DNA of 64,000 bases from Dactylosporangium vinaceum (GCF_019904175.1 NZ_CP061913.1:11532001-11596000); one strand, 5' to 3'; shown: positions 8,343 through 17,036, counted from the stretch's first letter. Translations and numbers: made by a program. The notes: a model not told the origin generated them from the sequence alone.

Positions 8343-10460
8343 ATGATGGGACACCGCACCGTGACAGCACACGCCGACGCCAACGGCTGGCGGCAGCTCA
8401 ACCTCACCTTCGACACGTGGCAGACCGCCGAACGCACCGCCGCCGCCCAGCTCGGGCCGCTGCTACACAGCGCTGAGCACGACGACGTGCTGGGCCAGTG
8501 GTGGTTCGTCCGGAAGGGCCCGGCGTGGCGGCTACGGCTGCGCCCAGTACCGAGCACCGACACCAGCCGTGTCGCAGACCTCATCCAGCGCCTCACCGAC
8601 GTCGCCGCCGTCACCGGCCTGCGCGCCTGGGCCGAGGTCATCTACGAACCAGAGGCCCACCGCTTCGGCGGAGCCGCCGGGATGGACCTCGCCCACACCC
8701 TGTTCCACGCCGACAGCCGGCACCTGCTCCAGTACCTCGCGGGCGCCGACCGAGACCACCGCATCGACCACCGCCGCGAACTCAGCCTGGTGCTGGCGAC
8801 CCGGCTCATGCGCGCCGCCGCGCAAGACTGGTACGAGCAAGGCGACATCTGGCGCGCCGTCGCCGACCACCGCGCCGCCGCATCCGATGACGCCGGCGAA
8901 CCGGTCCCGGCCCAACTCGCCGCCGTGCGGCAGCTCATCCTGGCCATCTCCGACACCGACACCAGCCCGCTGCATGCAGCGCCCGGCTGGCCGACCGCGT
9001 TCGAGCAGGCAGGCATCGCGCTGGCCGGCCTCTCCGAACGCGGCGGGCTCACTCGCGGCATCCGCGCAATCCTCACCGACCACGTGCTGTTCCTGTTCAA
9101 CCGGCACGGAGTCGCCGCACCCGACCAGCAAACCCTCGCCAGCGCCGCTCGCCAGGTTGTCTTCGAGCGTGAACCGGCCGGTGATCAACCCACCACAGCC
9201 GACAGCGCCGCTACAGTCGCCCCGGTGACCACCACCGCAGCAGAAGCCAGCGGACCCGCCGAGCCCGCCGACGCTCGGCTGAGGGCGGCGCTCGCCGACG
9301 ACATTCGCCGCCGCGGCACGTTCCGCACCCCGCCCGTCGAGGCAGCGTTCCGGACGGTCCACCGGCATCTATTCCTGCCCGGCGTCCCGCTCGATGTCGC
9401 CTACGGCACCAACCCGGTCGTCACGAAACGCGACACCGACGGTGCGTCGCTGTCCTCGGCGTCCAAACCGAACCTCGTCGCCGCGATGCTCGAACAGCTC
9501 CAGGCCCAGCCCGGACAGCGGGTGCTGGAAATCGGCGCCGCGACGGGCATCAACGCCGCCCTGCTCGCCGAACTCGTCGGACCGACCGGCACCGTCGTCA
9601 CGATCGAACTCGACGAGGACCTCGCCGCCGGCGCCCGCGCCGCGCTCGACCGCGCCGGCTACCCCCACGTCACCGTCATCTGCGGCGACGGCACCCTCGG
9701 CCACCGACCCGCGGCCCCATACCAGCGGATCATCGTCACCGCAGAAGCGTCCGACATCACCGACGCCTGGTGGGACCAGCTCGCACCCGACGGACGCATC
9801 GTCGCCCCCATCCGCCTGCACGGCAGCGGCCTCACCCGCTCCCTCGGCTTCGCCCTCGACGACCACGGCGTGCTAACCAGCACCCACGCCGAAGTGTGCG
9901 GGTTCGTCCCCATGCGCGGCGCGACCACCACCGCCAACAGCCACGTCTCGCTAGCCGCCGGCGTCGCCCTGCGCACCGACCCCGACGACCAGCCCGATCA
10001 CCCGTCCCTCAGCTACGCCCTCAACCATTCCGCCCACGCCCACCGCACCGGCATCCAGGTCCACGATGACCAACCCGCCCAGCATCTCGACCTGTGGCTG
10101 CTCACCCACACGACACATCCGTTCGGGCGGTTGTCGGTCACCGCCACCGCCCGCGGCCTCGCCGACCCCGCCCGCCGTTGGGCCGGCGCCGGCATCTACC
10201 GCGGCGGCACCATCGCCTACATCACCGCCTACCCCGTCACCGACACCCTCGATGAACTCGGCGTCACCGCCCACGGGCCCGACGCGGAGAAACTCGCCGC
10301 CGACCTCACCGACCTGCTGCACGAATGGGACCAGCACAGGGCCGCCCAGCCGACCGTCACCGCCCACCGGCGCACCAACACCGACCCTGCACCCGTGCCA
10401 GAGCCTGCCGGCCCGGGCGAGGTCGTCCGACCGGACACCCGGTTCAGCATCCGCTGGTAA
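8343..10460 (+). CDS. SpaB_C domain fused to FxLD-system methyltransferase
   Basis: Residues 1 to about 280 form a second SpaB_C-type domain (WWFVRKGPAWRLRLRP near the start, as in thiopeptide-type biosynthesis proteins). From about residue 325 there is an isoaspartyl O-methyltransferase-like domain with the SAM motif VLEIGAATGINAALLA near residue 394 and the family signatures VVTKRDTDG and GFVPMRG, followed by a C-terminal domain of about 180 residues. In related LanS-type enzymes such a domain methylates an Asp side chain, which collapses to aspartimide or isoAsp. Asp47-Gly48 of the precursor is the natural candidate site. ATG 8343 is taken, though ATG 8346 and GTG 8361 are possible. Confidence 0.85.
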   Translation: MMGHRTVTAHADANGWRQLNLTFDTWQTAERTAAAQLGPLLHSAEHDDVLGQWWFVRKGPAWRLRLRPVPSTDTSRVADLIQRLTDVAAVTGLRAWAEVIYEPEAHRFGGAAGMDLAHTLFHADSRHLLQYLAGADRDHRIDHRRELSLVLATRLMRAAAQDWYEQGDIWRAVADHRAAASDDAGEPVPAQLAAVRQLILAISDTDTSPLHAAPGWPTAFEQAGIALAGLSERGGLTRGIRAILTDHVLFLFNRHGVAAPDQQTLASAARQVVFEREPAGDQPTTADSAATVAPVTTTAAEASGPAEPADARLRAALADDIRRRGTFRTPPVEAAFRTVHRHLFLPGVPLDVAYGTNPVVTKRDTDGASLSSASKPNLVAAMLEQLQAQPGQRVLEIGAATGINAALLAELVGPTGTVVTIELDEDLAAGARAALDRAGYPHVTVICGDGTLGHRPAAPYQRIIVTAEASDITDAWWDQLAPDGRIVAPIRLHGSGLTRSLGFALDDHGVLTSTHAEVCGFVPMRGATTTANSHVSLAAGVALRTDPDDQPDHPSLSYALNHSAHAHRTGIQVHDDQPAQHLDLWLLTHTTHPFGRLSVTATARGLADPARRWAGAGIYRGGTIAYITAYPVTDTLDELGVTAHGPDAEKLAADLTDLLHEWDQHRAAQPTVTAHRRTNTDPAPVPEPAGPGEVVRPDTRFSIRW

Positions 10461-10529
10461 CTCTCCAGTCGCATCGCCGGGCCGCCAGCCTCAACACACC
10501 GGCGGCGGCCCGACGGAAAGGGCAGATCC

Positions 10530-11687
10530 ATGACCGCCGGCCCGCCGCTGCCCGCCCGCCTCGGACCGCTCGACGACCTAATGGCCCGACACTTCCCATT
10601 ACTGCCGCGTACCCGCCCGTCCTGCCGCCCCCTGCCATCCCGCGTCGCGCACGTCGAACACCTCGTCCAGCAAGCCGCCGGGCAGCCGCCCGCCGATGCG
10701 CTGCTCCGAGCTGCGGAGGCACACAACTTCGCCGCGTTGATCGCCAGCGACTGCGGCATGCCTGACCTCGCCCGAACCCTCTGCCTGCGCCAGTATGCGA
10801 CGATCCGCGCCAACGCACCGGTGAGCATCGTCGCTGCCAAACTTGCCCTGCAACCCCTGGTCAACCTCGGCCGCCTGCATACCCGCGACGGCGACGGCGA
10901 CGCCGCCCACCGCGTGTTCCAGACGCTGTTCACCACGGTCCGCGACCGCCGCCACGCCGACCTCGACGCTCTGCATTTCGACGCGCGCGCTCTCGTCGTC
11001 GATGCCGATCACGCCGAGCTCACCCAATGGCTGTGGGCGGTCGTGCTCGCCGATGGCAGCCGAGCGCTCGCCCGCGCCGGCCGGTGGCGCGAAGCCCGCG
11101 ACGTTGCCGCAGCCCACCACGGCATCGGCGAGCGTCTGCTCGACGGCCGCCAGGTCGCGGTCATCGACGCGTATACCCGTGGCGACCCGGACGCTCAGGC
11201 CATGCTCGAGGCCAGCACCACACCAACGGCCTGGGAGCGCGCCGTCGCGAGCTGCCTCACCGCCGCATGGCACCTCAGGACCGGTCACCTCACCACCGAC
11301 AACGTCGCTGCGGCGACCGACTCCTACCGCCAGGCCGTCGCTAGTGACGTCGACGCGACGTTCGCCGTCCGACTCGGCCTGGCGATCGCATCCCTCGCAG
11401 CCGACCACCCCGCCCCAGCGGCCGTCATCGCACACCTCGAGCACACCGCGATCAGCACCGGCGACGCCTACATTGCCCGCGACGTCCTGGGCGCGGCCCA
11501 CGCCGCGTCGCTTACCCTCGGAGCAACCCACCACTTGACCACGGTCGTGGAGCACGCCGGACTGGACGTCGGTGGCATGCCTGAGCCGCTACTAACCCAG
11601 CTCACCAACGCCACTGACGCCGCCGAACACGCCATCGCAGCGGCCGTCGCCGTCGGCGATCGGCCGCCTCGCTCGTCGCACAACTGA
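10530..11687 (+). CDS. Alpha-helical hypothetical protein of the FxLD locus
   Basis: No recognised domain was found in these 385 residues. The protein is Ala-rich and apparently all helical, with repeated units such as DLARTLCLRQYATI, HRVFQTLFTTVRDRRHADL and GSRALARAGRWREARDVAAAHHGI that look like degenerate TPR hairpins, suggesting a protein-binding scaffold or regulator. It starts 69 bases after the methyltransferase gene in the same direction and is followed 26 bases later by the MazG-like gene, so it probably belongs to the lanthipeptide operon. Its role is unknown. Confidence 0.6.
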   Translation: MTAGPPLPARLGPLDDLMARHFPLLPRTRPSCRPLPSRVAHVEHLVQQAAGQPPADALLRAAEAHNFAALIASDCGMPDLARTLCLRQYATIRANAPVSIVAAKLALQPLVNLGRLHTRDGDGDAAHRVFQTLFTTVRDRRHADLDALHFDARALVVDADHAELTQWLWAVVLADGSRALARAGRWREARDVAAAHHGIGERLLDGRQVAVIDAYTRGDPDAQAMLEASTTPTAWERAVASCLTAAWHLRTGHLTTDNVAAATDSYRQAVASDVDATFAVRLGLAIASLAADHPAPAAVIAHLEHTAISTGDAYIARDVLGAAHAASLTLGATHHLTTVVEHAGLDVGGMPEPLLTQLTNATDAAEHAIAAAVAVGDRPPRSSHN

Positions 11688-11713
11688 CCGTCGCCGGTGG
11701 GTGAGGAGAAACA

Positions 11714-12019
11714 GTGGATATCCGGACGGCCCAAGCACTCGCCTGGGAGAACAAGAAGGCCAAGGGATTCAACATCACCGACGTCGCCTACGAGTTCGGT
11801 CTGCTGCACGGCGAGATCGCCGAAGCGTTCAACGCCTGGCGTCGGCAGCATCCGGACCTCGATGACGAGCTCGCCGACGTCGCGATCTACCTGTTCGGCC
11901 TCGCGGAGATGAACGGCATCGACCTACAGTCAGCGATCGAACGCAAGCTTGCGACCAATGCCGCACGCCGGTATGCGCCAGACCCTGCCACCGGGGTCAT
12001 GAACAGGGTTACCAGCTGA
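11714..12019 (+). CDS. MazG-like all-alpha NTP pyrophosphohydrolase
   Basis: This small protein (101 residues) has the helical MazG/dUTPase-like core: FGLLHGEIAEAFNAW supplies an ExxE-type metal site and DDELADVAIYLFGLAEM the ExxD site. Relatives hydrolyse (d)NTPs to the monophosphate and pyrophosphate. GTG 11714 follows GAGGAGA at good spacing. It is the last plus-strand gene of the lanthipeptide run and its role there is not obvious. Confidence 0.75.
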   Translation: MDIRTAQALAWENKKAKGFNITDVAYEFGLLHGEIAEAFNAWRRQHPDLDDELADVAIYLFGLAEMNGIDLQSAIERKLATNAARRYAPDPATGVMNRVTS

Positions 12020-12046
12020 ACGGCCCGACACCCAACCAGCCACAGG

Positions 12047-13135
12047 CTACGCCAGGCGCCAACAGGTCCCAGGGAGGTCAAGACTGCCGACGCACGCAAC
12101 CCGCGGCGATCTGCAGCAGGCCTCGCCGCATCGCATGCGGCCCGATCGAATGGTTGAACGTGGCAAGCACGGAGGGGCGCGAGTGGTCCAGCATCCGGAC
12201 TTCACCGCTGCCAGTTCGATGCGGTTGACCATCCGCACCAGCGCCTCATCCACATGCGTGCGACGTCCGACTTGGCATGGCAGCCGTACGGCTGGCCGGC
12301 GACCAGTCGCCGCCCTGCGCATTTTCGGCCGACCGGCCGGCACCGTGTCGTTGGCCGCCGAGCCGTATGACGTCACCAGATGGGCGACCTCGCCGCTGCC
12401 CGTCGCCGCCCCGACCTGACCCTGAACGGCGACTGGACCGAGCAGTTCGACAACGGTGGTCCAACCCTGCGCGGCGGTCGCATAGCCAAGTTCCGCCAGT
12501 GCGTCGACGATCATTGCGGCGAAGCGGGCGGCGAGCACAGCAGCCGATCTGTGCGGCGCGTCAGCCACCGGCCCGTGGAGCAGGTCGATGCACGCCTCGA
12601 GGGCGACGGCGGCAGCACGGACTCGGTCCTGCGCTGCGATGATCAAGTCACCGCCATCAGGCAGTCTCACATCCCTGTGCGGCAGACCGTCCAGTCGCGC
12701 TGGCGCCCCGTCCAGGCTCACGCCTGCGATGACTTCGCGCATCAGATGGTCGAGGAGCTTCGCCATCGCTGGAATGTCTCGGTGTTGCGATGCCGGCGCG
12801 CTGAACTCCGGATCGGCTCGCGCTGCTCCTGGTGACTGCGGTTGGTGACGGGCTTGCTGCCGCTGCGGGTCGGTGGCGCGCTGGTGTTGCAGCAGGGTGA
12901 AGCTGTTTCGTAGCGCACCATCAGTGCCAAGCGCGGCCTCGGCGCGCTCGACGAAGTTCGCGGTAGGCCGGCGTTCACCACGTTCGATTAAGCCGACGTA
13001 TTCGCGGCTGAAGAAGGTCACGGCGCCGAGCTCGCGTTGGCTCCAGTTGCGCCGGTGACGCCACTGCCGCAGAAGGGCACCGAAGGGCACCACGTCGGTG
13101 TTCTGGCTTGCCCCGTGTTTCACGGTGGTCGCCAC
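12047..13135 (-). CDS. XRE-family transcriptional regulator
   Basis: The N-terminal helix-turn-helix is clear: ALLRQWRHRRNWSQRELGAV, then FFSREYVGLIERGERRPT. The helical middle part resembles the binding region of other actinobacterial XRE proteins. The last 90 residues are rich in Arg, Cys and Pro and look unlike a folded domain, so a late frameshift is possible. GTG 13135 was selected because GGAGGAGG ends three to four bases upstream; the frame is open beyond it. The sequence around the HTH resembles the XRE gene at 27642-28637. A GTTGCGA repeat lies at 13250-13266, about 115 bases upstream. Confidence 0.75.
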   Translation of the reverse strand: MATTVKHGASQNTDVVPFGALLRQWRHRRNWSQRELGAVTFFSREYVGLIERGERRPTANFVERAEAALGTDGALRNSFTLLQHQRATDPQRQQARHQPQSPGAARADPEFSAPASQHRDIPAMAKLLDHLMREVIAGVSLDGAPARLDGLPHRDVRLPDGGDLIIAAQDRVRAAAVALEACIDLLHGPVADAPHRSAAVLAARFAAMIVDALAELGYATAAQGWTTVVELLGPVAVQGQVGAATGSGEVAHLVTSYGSAANDTVPAGRPKMRRAATGRRPAVRLPCQVGRRTHVDEALVRMVNRIELAAVKSGCWTTRAPPCLPRSTIRSGRMRCGEACCRSPRVACVGSLDLPGTCWRLA

Positions 13136-13249
13136 GAACCTCCTCCTGACAGTGCCGGTCTCCTGCTGATCTCCTGCTGACAGCCTCGCGGCGTTCGCCC
13201 AGCACGCTTCGGCCAACGCTAGAAGGCGGTTGCGGGGTAGGTCCACAAT

Positions 13250-13266
13250 GTTGCGAACTGTTGCGA
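13250..13266. promoter_or_regulatory. Direct repeat GTTGCGA(ACT)GTTGCGA, candidate XRE operator
   Basis: Two GTTGCGA heptamers stand ten bases apart, one helical turn. The same arrangement occurs at 14851-14867 and 14913-14929, all three around the XRE/DUF6879 block. This copy lies between the end of the 13268-14119 gene and the start of the 12047-13135 gene, where the latter's promoter should be. Confidence 0.55.
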
Positions 13267-13267
13267 G

Positions 13268-14119
13268 TTAGTCCAACTCGCGGAGTACAGCGTTGATGAT
13301 CGTGCGGGCGCGGCGACCGTAGACAGCGGCGGATTGCAGCCGGTCGAACATGCGACCGTATAGGTCGATTTCCTGAGGGCGGGTGACCTCGATACTGGCC
13401 GTGGGTGTCTCGAGCGCGACGAGGGTGTCGTCGAAGATCCAGAAGCCGGTGGATGCCACACCGGAGCGTTCGACCATCAGCGGGATGATGCCGACAGACA
13501 CGCTGGGCAATGACATCACCGCGAGGAGCCGGTCGAGCTGGCCGGCCTGCACCTCGGCGTCGCCGAACCAGGTCCGCAGCGCCTGTTCCTCGAGCACGAC
13601 GGCAAAGCGTCGGCCGCGCTCGTAGATCACCCGCTGGCGTTCCATCCGGACTGCGACGGCGGCGTCGAGGTCGTTGGGCGTCTGCAGGAAGTCGATCCAG
13701 AACGACAGCATCGCAGCGCAGTAGTCGGCCGTCTGGAACAGCCCCGGAACGACGTTGTGCTCGTAGACGCGAAACAGGGTGGTCTGCTCGTATAGGCCGA
13801 TCGTGTGCGCCCCGAGCACCCGCTTCAGTCCGGACCGGCCCTGCCTGCGGAACTCCTGATAGGCCGACTCGACCGCCCGCAGGCTCGCCAGCAGGTCCGG
13901 GACGTGCGCCTGCGCGCCGCACGCCCGGCACCACCGTTCGATGTCGCCGGGCGTCGGCGACTGCACCCCGTTCTCGATCTTGCTGACGCGGGTGAAGTGC
14001 TGGCCGGTGGCCGCCGCCAGCGCGCGCCCGGTGAGGCCCGCCTCCTTGCGGATTTCCCGCAAGGAGGCGCCGAGGGCCTCCTGGGCCTGCCGGGCGGCGC
14101 TAGACGGGCTGGTAGTCAC
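13268..14119 (-). CDS. XRE-family regulator with DUF5753 sensor domain
   Basis: This 283-residue protein belongs to the very common actinobacterial class with an N-terminal HTH (GASLREIRKEAGLTGRALAAAT, then GQHFTRVSKIENGVQSP) and a C-terminal DUF5753 domain. Family hallmarks include YEHNVVPGLFQTADYCAAML, RQRVIYERGRRFAVVLEEQAL and a late GIIPL motif. GTG 14119 overlaps the end of the upstream DUF6879 gene by 20 bases, so the two are translated together. Such pairs are widespread in Streptomyces and Micromonospora; their signal is not known. Confidence 0.9.
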   Translation of the reverse strand: MTTSPSSAARQAQEALGASLREIRKEAGLTGRALAAATGQHFTRVSKIENGVQSPTPGDIERWCRACGAQAHVPDLLASLRAVESAYQEFRRQGRSGLKRVLGAHTIGLYEQTTLFRVYEHNVVPGLFQTADYCAAMLSFWIDFLQTPNDLDAAVAVRMERQRVIYERGRRFAVVLEEQALRTWFGDAEVQAGQLDRLLAVMSLPSVSVGIIPLMVERSGVASTGFWIFDDTLVALETPTASIEVTRPQEIDLYGRMFDRLQSAAVYGRRARTIINAVLRELD

Positions 14120-14618
14120 GGTGTGGGATGGCCAGTTTCCACACCGCCGCGAACGCCGACCGACACAGCTCGACATCCGCTGCATCGGTCGAGGTCACAA
14201 ACTGCGCGTTGAGCCCTTCGCCGGTGTAGAGCAGGAAGATCACCAGGCGGCCGTCAAGCAGATAGAAGTCGTTGCCCGGGATGCCGATCGAGGACACCAA
14301 CCGCCGGGGTACCCAGCGGATGTCTTCGCCGGCGTCGACCATCGGATGGGCGATGCTGTACGACCACCGTTGATAGGCGCTCAGCGGCTCGGAGACGATG
14401 CGTGCCCGCCGCACGGTCGCCCCTGCAGCGACGTGTGAGCGGAGAGTGTTGCACCAGTCCGCCAGCCAGGTCAGGTCGTCCGGTTGCCCCTTGGCCCACC
14501 GGTCCATGTACGGCAGCTCCGTCTGGGTGCCGTACGCGTCGCGCGTCTCCAGGTGCAGCGACTCTCGTTCGAAGGTGCGCAGCAGGTCGCCGAACTCGGC
14601 CTCAGTGATCGTCGGCAC
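14100..14618 (-). CDS. DUF6879 family protein
   Basis: The protein (172 residues) begins PTITEAEFGDLLRTFERESL and continues HLETRDAYGT, the usual start of DUF6879. Later RRARIVSEPLSAYQRW, GEDIRWVPR and NDFYLLD are conserved family segments. Function is unproven, but the gene almost always precedes a DUF5753 regulator, as here. GTG 14618 has AGGGAGGG five bases upstream and overlaps the small upstream gene by 17 bases. Confidence 0.88.
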   Translation of the reverse strand: MPTITEAEFGDLLRTFERESLHLETRDAYGTQTELPYMDRWAKGQPDDLTWLADWCNTLRSHVAAGATVRRARIVSEPLSAYQRWSYSIAHPMVDAGEDIRWVPRRLVSSIGIPGNDFYLLDGRLVIFLLYTGEGLNAQFVTSTDAADVELCRSAFAAVWKLAIPHRDYQPV

Positions 14619-14829
14619 GGCCCTCCCTTGGCGACGCGGTGAAGAACTGCAGCATGCGGTCCGGAATCTCGACGCAGGTCTCCCCGTCCGGGATGTCCAT
14701 GGCGGCGAGCGCGTCGCCGTCGGTGACCACCCAGCCCTGGACGACCCAACTGCCACGATCGGTGCGGTACACGGTCGGCGAACCTGTCGGGTTGGAGTCC
14801 GGATCCTTTCCGACGAACGTTAGGCGCAT
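14602..14829 (-). CDS. Small protein of the DUF6879/XRE triad
   Basis: This is a 75-residue acidic protein starting MRLTFVGKDPDSNPTGSP, with GSWVVQGWVV and a VEIPDRMLQFF C-terminal helix. Its position directly ahead of DUF6879 is typical. ATG 14829 has AGGAG six bases upstream. Two GTTGCGA repeats lie just upstream of its start, so it is probably the first gene of a regulated three-gene operon. No biochemical role is known. Confidence 0.75.
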   Translation of the reverse strand: MRLTFVGKDPDSNPTGSPTVYRTDRGSWVVQGWVVTDGDALAAMDIPDGETCVEIPDRMLQFFTASPREGRADDH

Positions 14830-14850
14830 GGTCAGCTCCTGTCCTCGGCA

Positions 14851-14867
14851 GTTGCGAATTGTTGCGA
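14851..14867. promoter_or_regulatory. Direct repeat GTTGCGA(ATT)GTTGCGA, candidate operator
   Basis: This 17-base motif is identical to the copy at 13250 except for the spacer triplet ATT instead of ACT. It lies 22-38 bases upstream of the ATG at 14829, in the likely promoter of the triad, which fits autoregulation by the DUF5753 regulator. Confidence 0.6.
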
Positions 14868-14912
14868 TGACAATGCTGATCGTTGCCGCCCGGAGGTAAG
14901 ACAGTCAATGAA

Positions 14913-14929
14913 GTTGCGTGTTGTTGCGA
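14913..14929. promoter_or_regulatory. Third GTTGCG direct repeat
   Basis: GTTGCGTGTTGTTGCGA keeps the ten-base spacing between heptamers but has one changed base in the first heptamer. It is 84-100 bases upstream of the triad start and 46 bases from the copy at 14867, suggesting cooperative binding. Confidence 0.5.
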
Positions 14930-15119
14930 GCCTCCGACACGGCATCCCGGCATGTCACCGTGCAGACGAACGCCAGCGGTGACAGCCGACTCAGGACAGG
15001 GCAAGGCAGGGGCGTGAACCACGTTTCTGGGCTCGCATCCGCCGCGGTTCCGGCTATCGTGCCGTCGCTTCGGGCGATCGGCTACGACGACCTCAACGCG
15101 GGGCATCACCACTTCATTT

Positions 15120-15578
15120 GTGCACCTGGAGACCCGCGACGCGTACGGCACTGAAACGGAGCTGCCGCACATGGCGGCGTGGCGCCGCGGCGAGCCCGAC
15201 GACGACTTGTGGCTGTCGTGGTGGCTGCAGATGCTGCGCGGTCACCGGACCGCCGGTCGCAGCTGCCGCCGTGCCAGGGTGGTGTCAGAGCCGTTGAGTG
15301 AGTACCAGTAGTGGACCTTCAGTCACGTCGACCGGTTCGTCGAGGCCGGTGAAGACGTCCGCTACGTCTCCCGGCGCCGGTTGATCGACATCCTGCTGCC
15401 CGGCAGTGGAGACTTCTACGTGTTCGACGAGCAGCTCGCACTGTTTCTGCACTATGCGGGTAGCGGCACCAACAACGCATTCGAGGTCACCGAGGACCCG
15501 ATGACCGTCCGGCGGTGCCGGGATGCGTTCGCCGCTGCATGGTCTCGCGGCGTTCCGGCTGGCGAGTACCGGTTGTAG
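15120..15578 (+). pseudogene. Broken DUF6879 gene (5' truncation and internal stop)
   Basis: This plus-strand frame matches the DUF6879 protein encoded at 14100-14618 on the other strand from HLETRDAYGT to the end (YVSRRRLIDILLPGSGDFYVF, then GVPAGEYRL). A TAG at 15309-15311 interrupts it after LSEYQ, exactly where the intact copy reads YQRW. The N-terminal TITEAEF segment is missing and replaced by unrelated sequence. No DUF5753 regulator follows. It is a decayed relative, probably a remnant of another regulatory cassette rather than a recent copy, since many positions differ. Confidence 0.8.
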
Positions 15579-15772
15579 CAACCCGGAATACCACCGCCGC
15601 CGTCGGCATCCGCGCATGCCAGCCGTTGCTCGACAGCACATTCCATTGCAACCGGTTACGTCGAAGACCCGCTGCCGTGGTGCTGCGGCAAGACCGCAGG
15701 CGACAGCCCGGTCTGCGATGTGAACGACAGCCAGTGGCAGATGGTGCGGTTAGTGGGCCGGCTGCCGGACGG

Positions 15773-16198
15773 TCAGCCGGCGGAGTGGTGCTGTGTGTCC
15801 GCTACCTGCGGTAGCCACGCGACGGCGGTGCCGCGGAAGGACTGGTTGACCGGTACAAGGCAGGGATCGTCTTGGTCGTCCAGCGCGCTGAGGTTGATCC
15901 CGATGGTGGTGTCGTTATAGTCGAAGGCAGCGATGTGGCTGCCGCAGGTAGAGCAGAAGCCGCGCTTAGTCTCTCCGGGAAATGTGTCGTACCAGGTCGG
16001 CTCGCCGCCGTCGCCGGTCCAGCGCAGTCCTTCGAGCGGGAAGCCGACCCACGACTGTACGGGTCCGCCAGCGCGTTTCTGGCAATGTGGGCAGCTACAA
16101 AGGTGCGGGTAGTCGGGCTCGCCGGTGACGACGAACCGGATCCTGCCGCACAGGCAACCGCCGGTGCGGCCGGCAGTGCCAACGGCGATGTCAGACAT
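15773..16198 (-). CDS. GFA/CENP-V domain protein
   Basis: This 141-residue protein has the zinc-binding pattern of the glutathione-dependent formaldehyde-activating fold: GGCLCGRIRFVV, CSCPHCQKRAG, and later FCSTCGSHIAAF. Members bind two zinc ions and are mostly of unknown substrate; some aid formaldehyde adduct formation. ATG 16198 was chosen because it precedes the domain directly, although the frame runs 17 codons further. It is divergent from the VOC gene, with a 199-base shared upstream region. The 190 bases after its stop show no gene. Confidence 0.85.
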   Translation of the reverse strand: MSDIAVGTAGRTGGCLCGRIRFVVTGEPDYPHLCSCPHCQKRAGGPVQSWVGFPLEGLRWTGDGGEPTWYDTFPGETKRGFCSTCGSHIAAFDYNDTTIGINLSALDDQDDPCLVPVNQSFRGTAVAWLPQVADTQHHSAG

Positions 16199-16397
16199 CT
16201 CGACGGACCCTTCGGCCGATGGGGAATGAAGCGTCAGTGTGCCAGCCACCGTCGGGGCGCCGGTGTTGTTGACGGCGCCTGCGCGCGGCGTGTCGAGCCT
16301 GGTGCAGTCACGCGAGTGTCGTTCGTTGCACCGTACGACTGCGCCAAGTCCTGATCCCTAACCGACCACCGATCCGCGTTCACCAGGGAGCACGCGA

Positions 16398-16799
16398 ATG
16401 CCCGCATTGCATCACCTTGCCCTCACCGTAAGGGACGTCGGGGCGAGCGCCGCCTTCTACGACCCGTTCCTCACGCAACTCGGCTACCAGCGCAGTGGCG
16501 GCATCGAAAGTCCCCTTGTTTACCTTGGTGACGGTCCGGAGATTCTTGTCTACGTGGCCGAAGGCGACGGCGTCAGCCGGGCTCGGCATCAGCACGGCGC
16601 TCCCGGACTGCAGCACCTCGCGTTCAAGGTCGGCGATGCCGCGGCCGTCGACGCAGCGCACCGTGCAGCAGCAGGCGCCGGCGGCGCCGTCGTCCACCCG
16701 CCCCGCTTCTATCCCGAGTACGCCGACGGCTACTACGCGGTGTTCGTCGAGGACCTTGATGGGTCACGGTTCGAGGTCGCCTATATCCCGAGCAACTGA
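16398..16799 (+). CDS. VOC (glyoxalase/dioxygenase fold) family protein
   Basis: The protein (133 residues) contains the two beta-alpha-beta-beta-beta modules of the vicinal oxygen chelate superfamily: LHHLALTVRDVGASAAFYD at the start and LQHLAFKVGDAAAVDAAH in the middle, ending with VFVEDLDGSRFEVAYIP. The metal-binding His and Glu positions appear present (LHHLAL, FEVAYI). The reaction cannot be assigned. ATG 16398 has AGGGAG about ten bases upstream. Confidence 0.85.
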   Translation: MPALHHLALTVRDVGASAAFYDPFLTQLGYQRSGGIESPLVYLGDGPEILVYVAEGDGVSRARHQHGAPGLQHLAFKVGDAAAVDAAHRAAAGAGGAVVHPPRFYPEYADGYYAVFVEDLDGSRFEVAYIPSN

Positions 16800-17036
16800 C
16801 CCCAGCAGCGCGCGTTCGTCCGGGCTGGGCAGTCGGGACACACGCAGGGCGCCGTGCAATGCCCAGTCGGCCTCGTTGTGTCAAGGTCGGCGGTCAAGTA
16901 CGCCAGGAAGGGCCACACCGACCGGGCCGCACCGCTGTCTCCGCGTTCATCAAAGCGTCGGATTGTCAGCTATGGCCCCGGGCGACGTCCTGATGGCGTG
17001 TTACGGTCCGCGGAGACCGTCGGTTCGGAGGCCGCC

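Noticed and set aside
15600..15772. Cys-containing plus-strand frame (PWCCGKTAGDSPVCDV)
   Set aside because: Looks peptide-like, but continues antisense into the GFA gene and has no start with a ribosome site; no modifying enzyme nearby.
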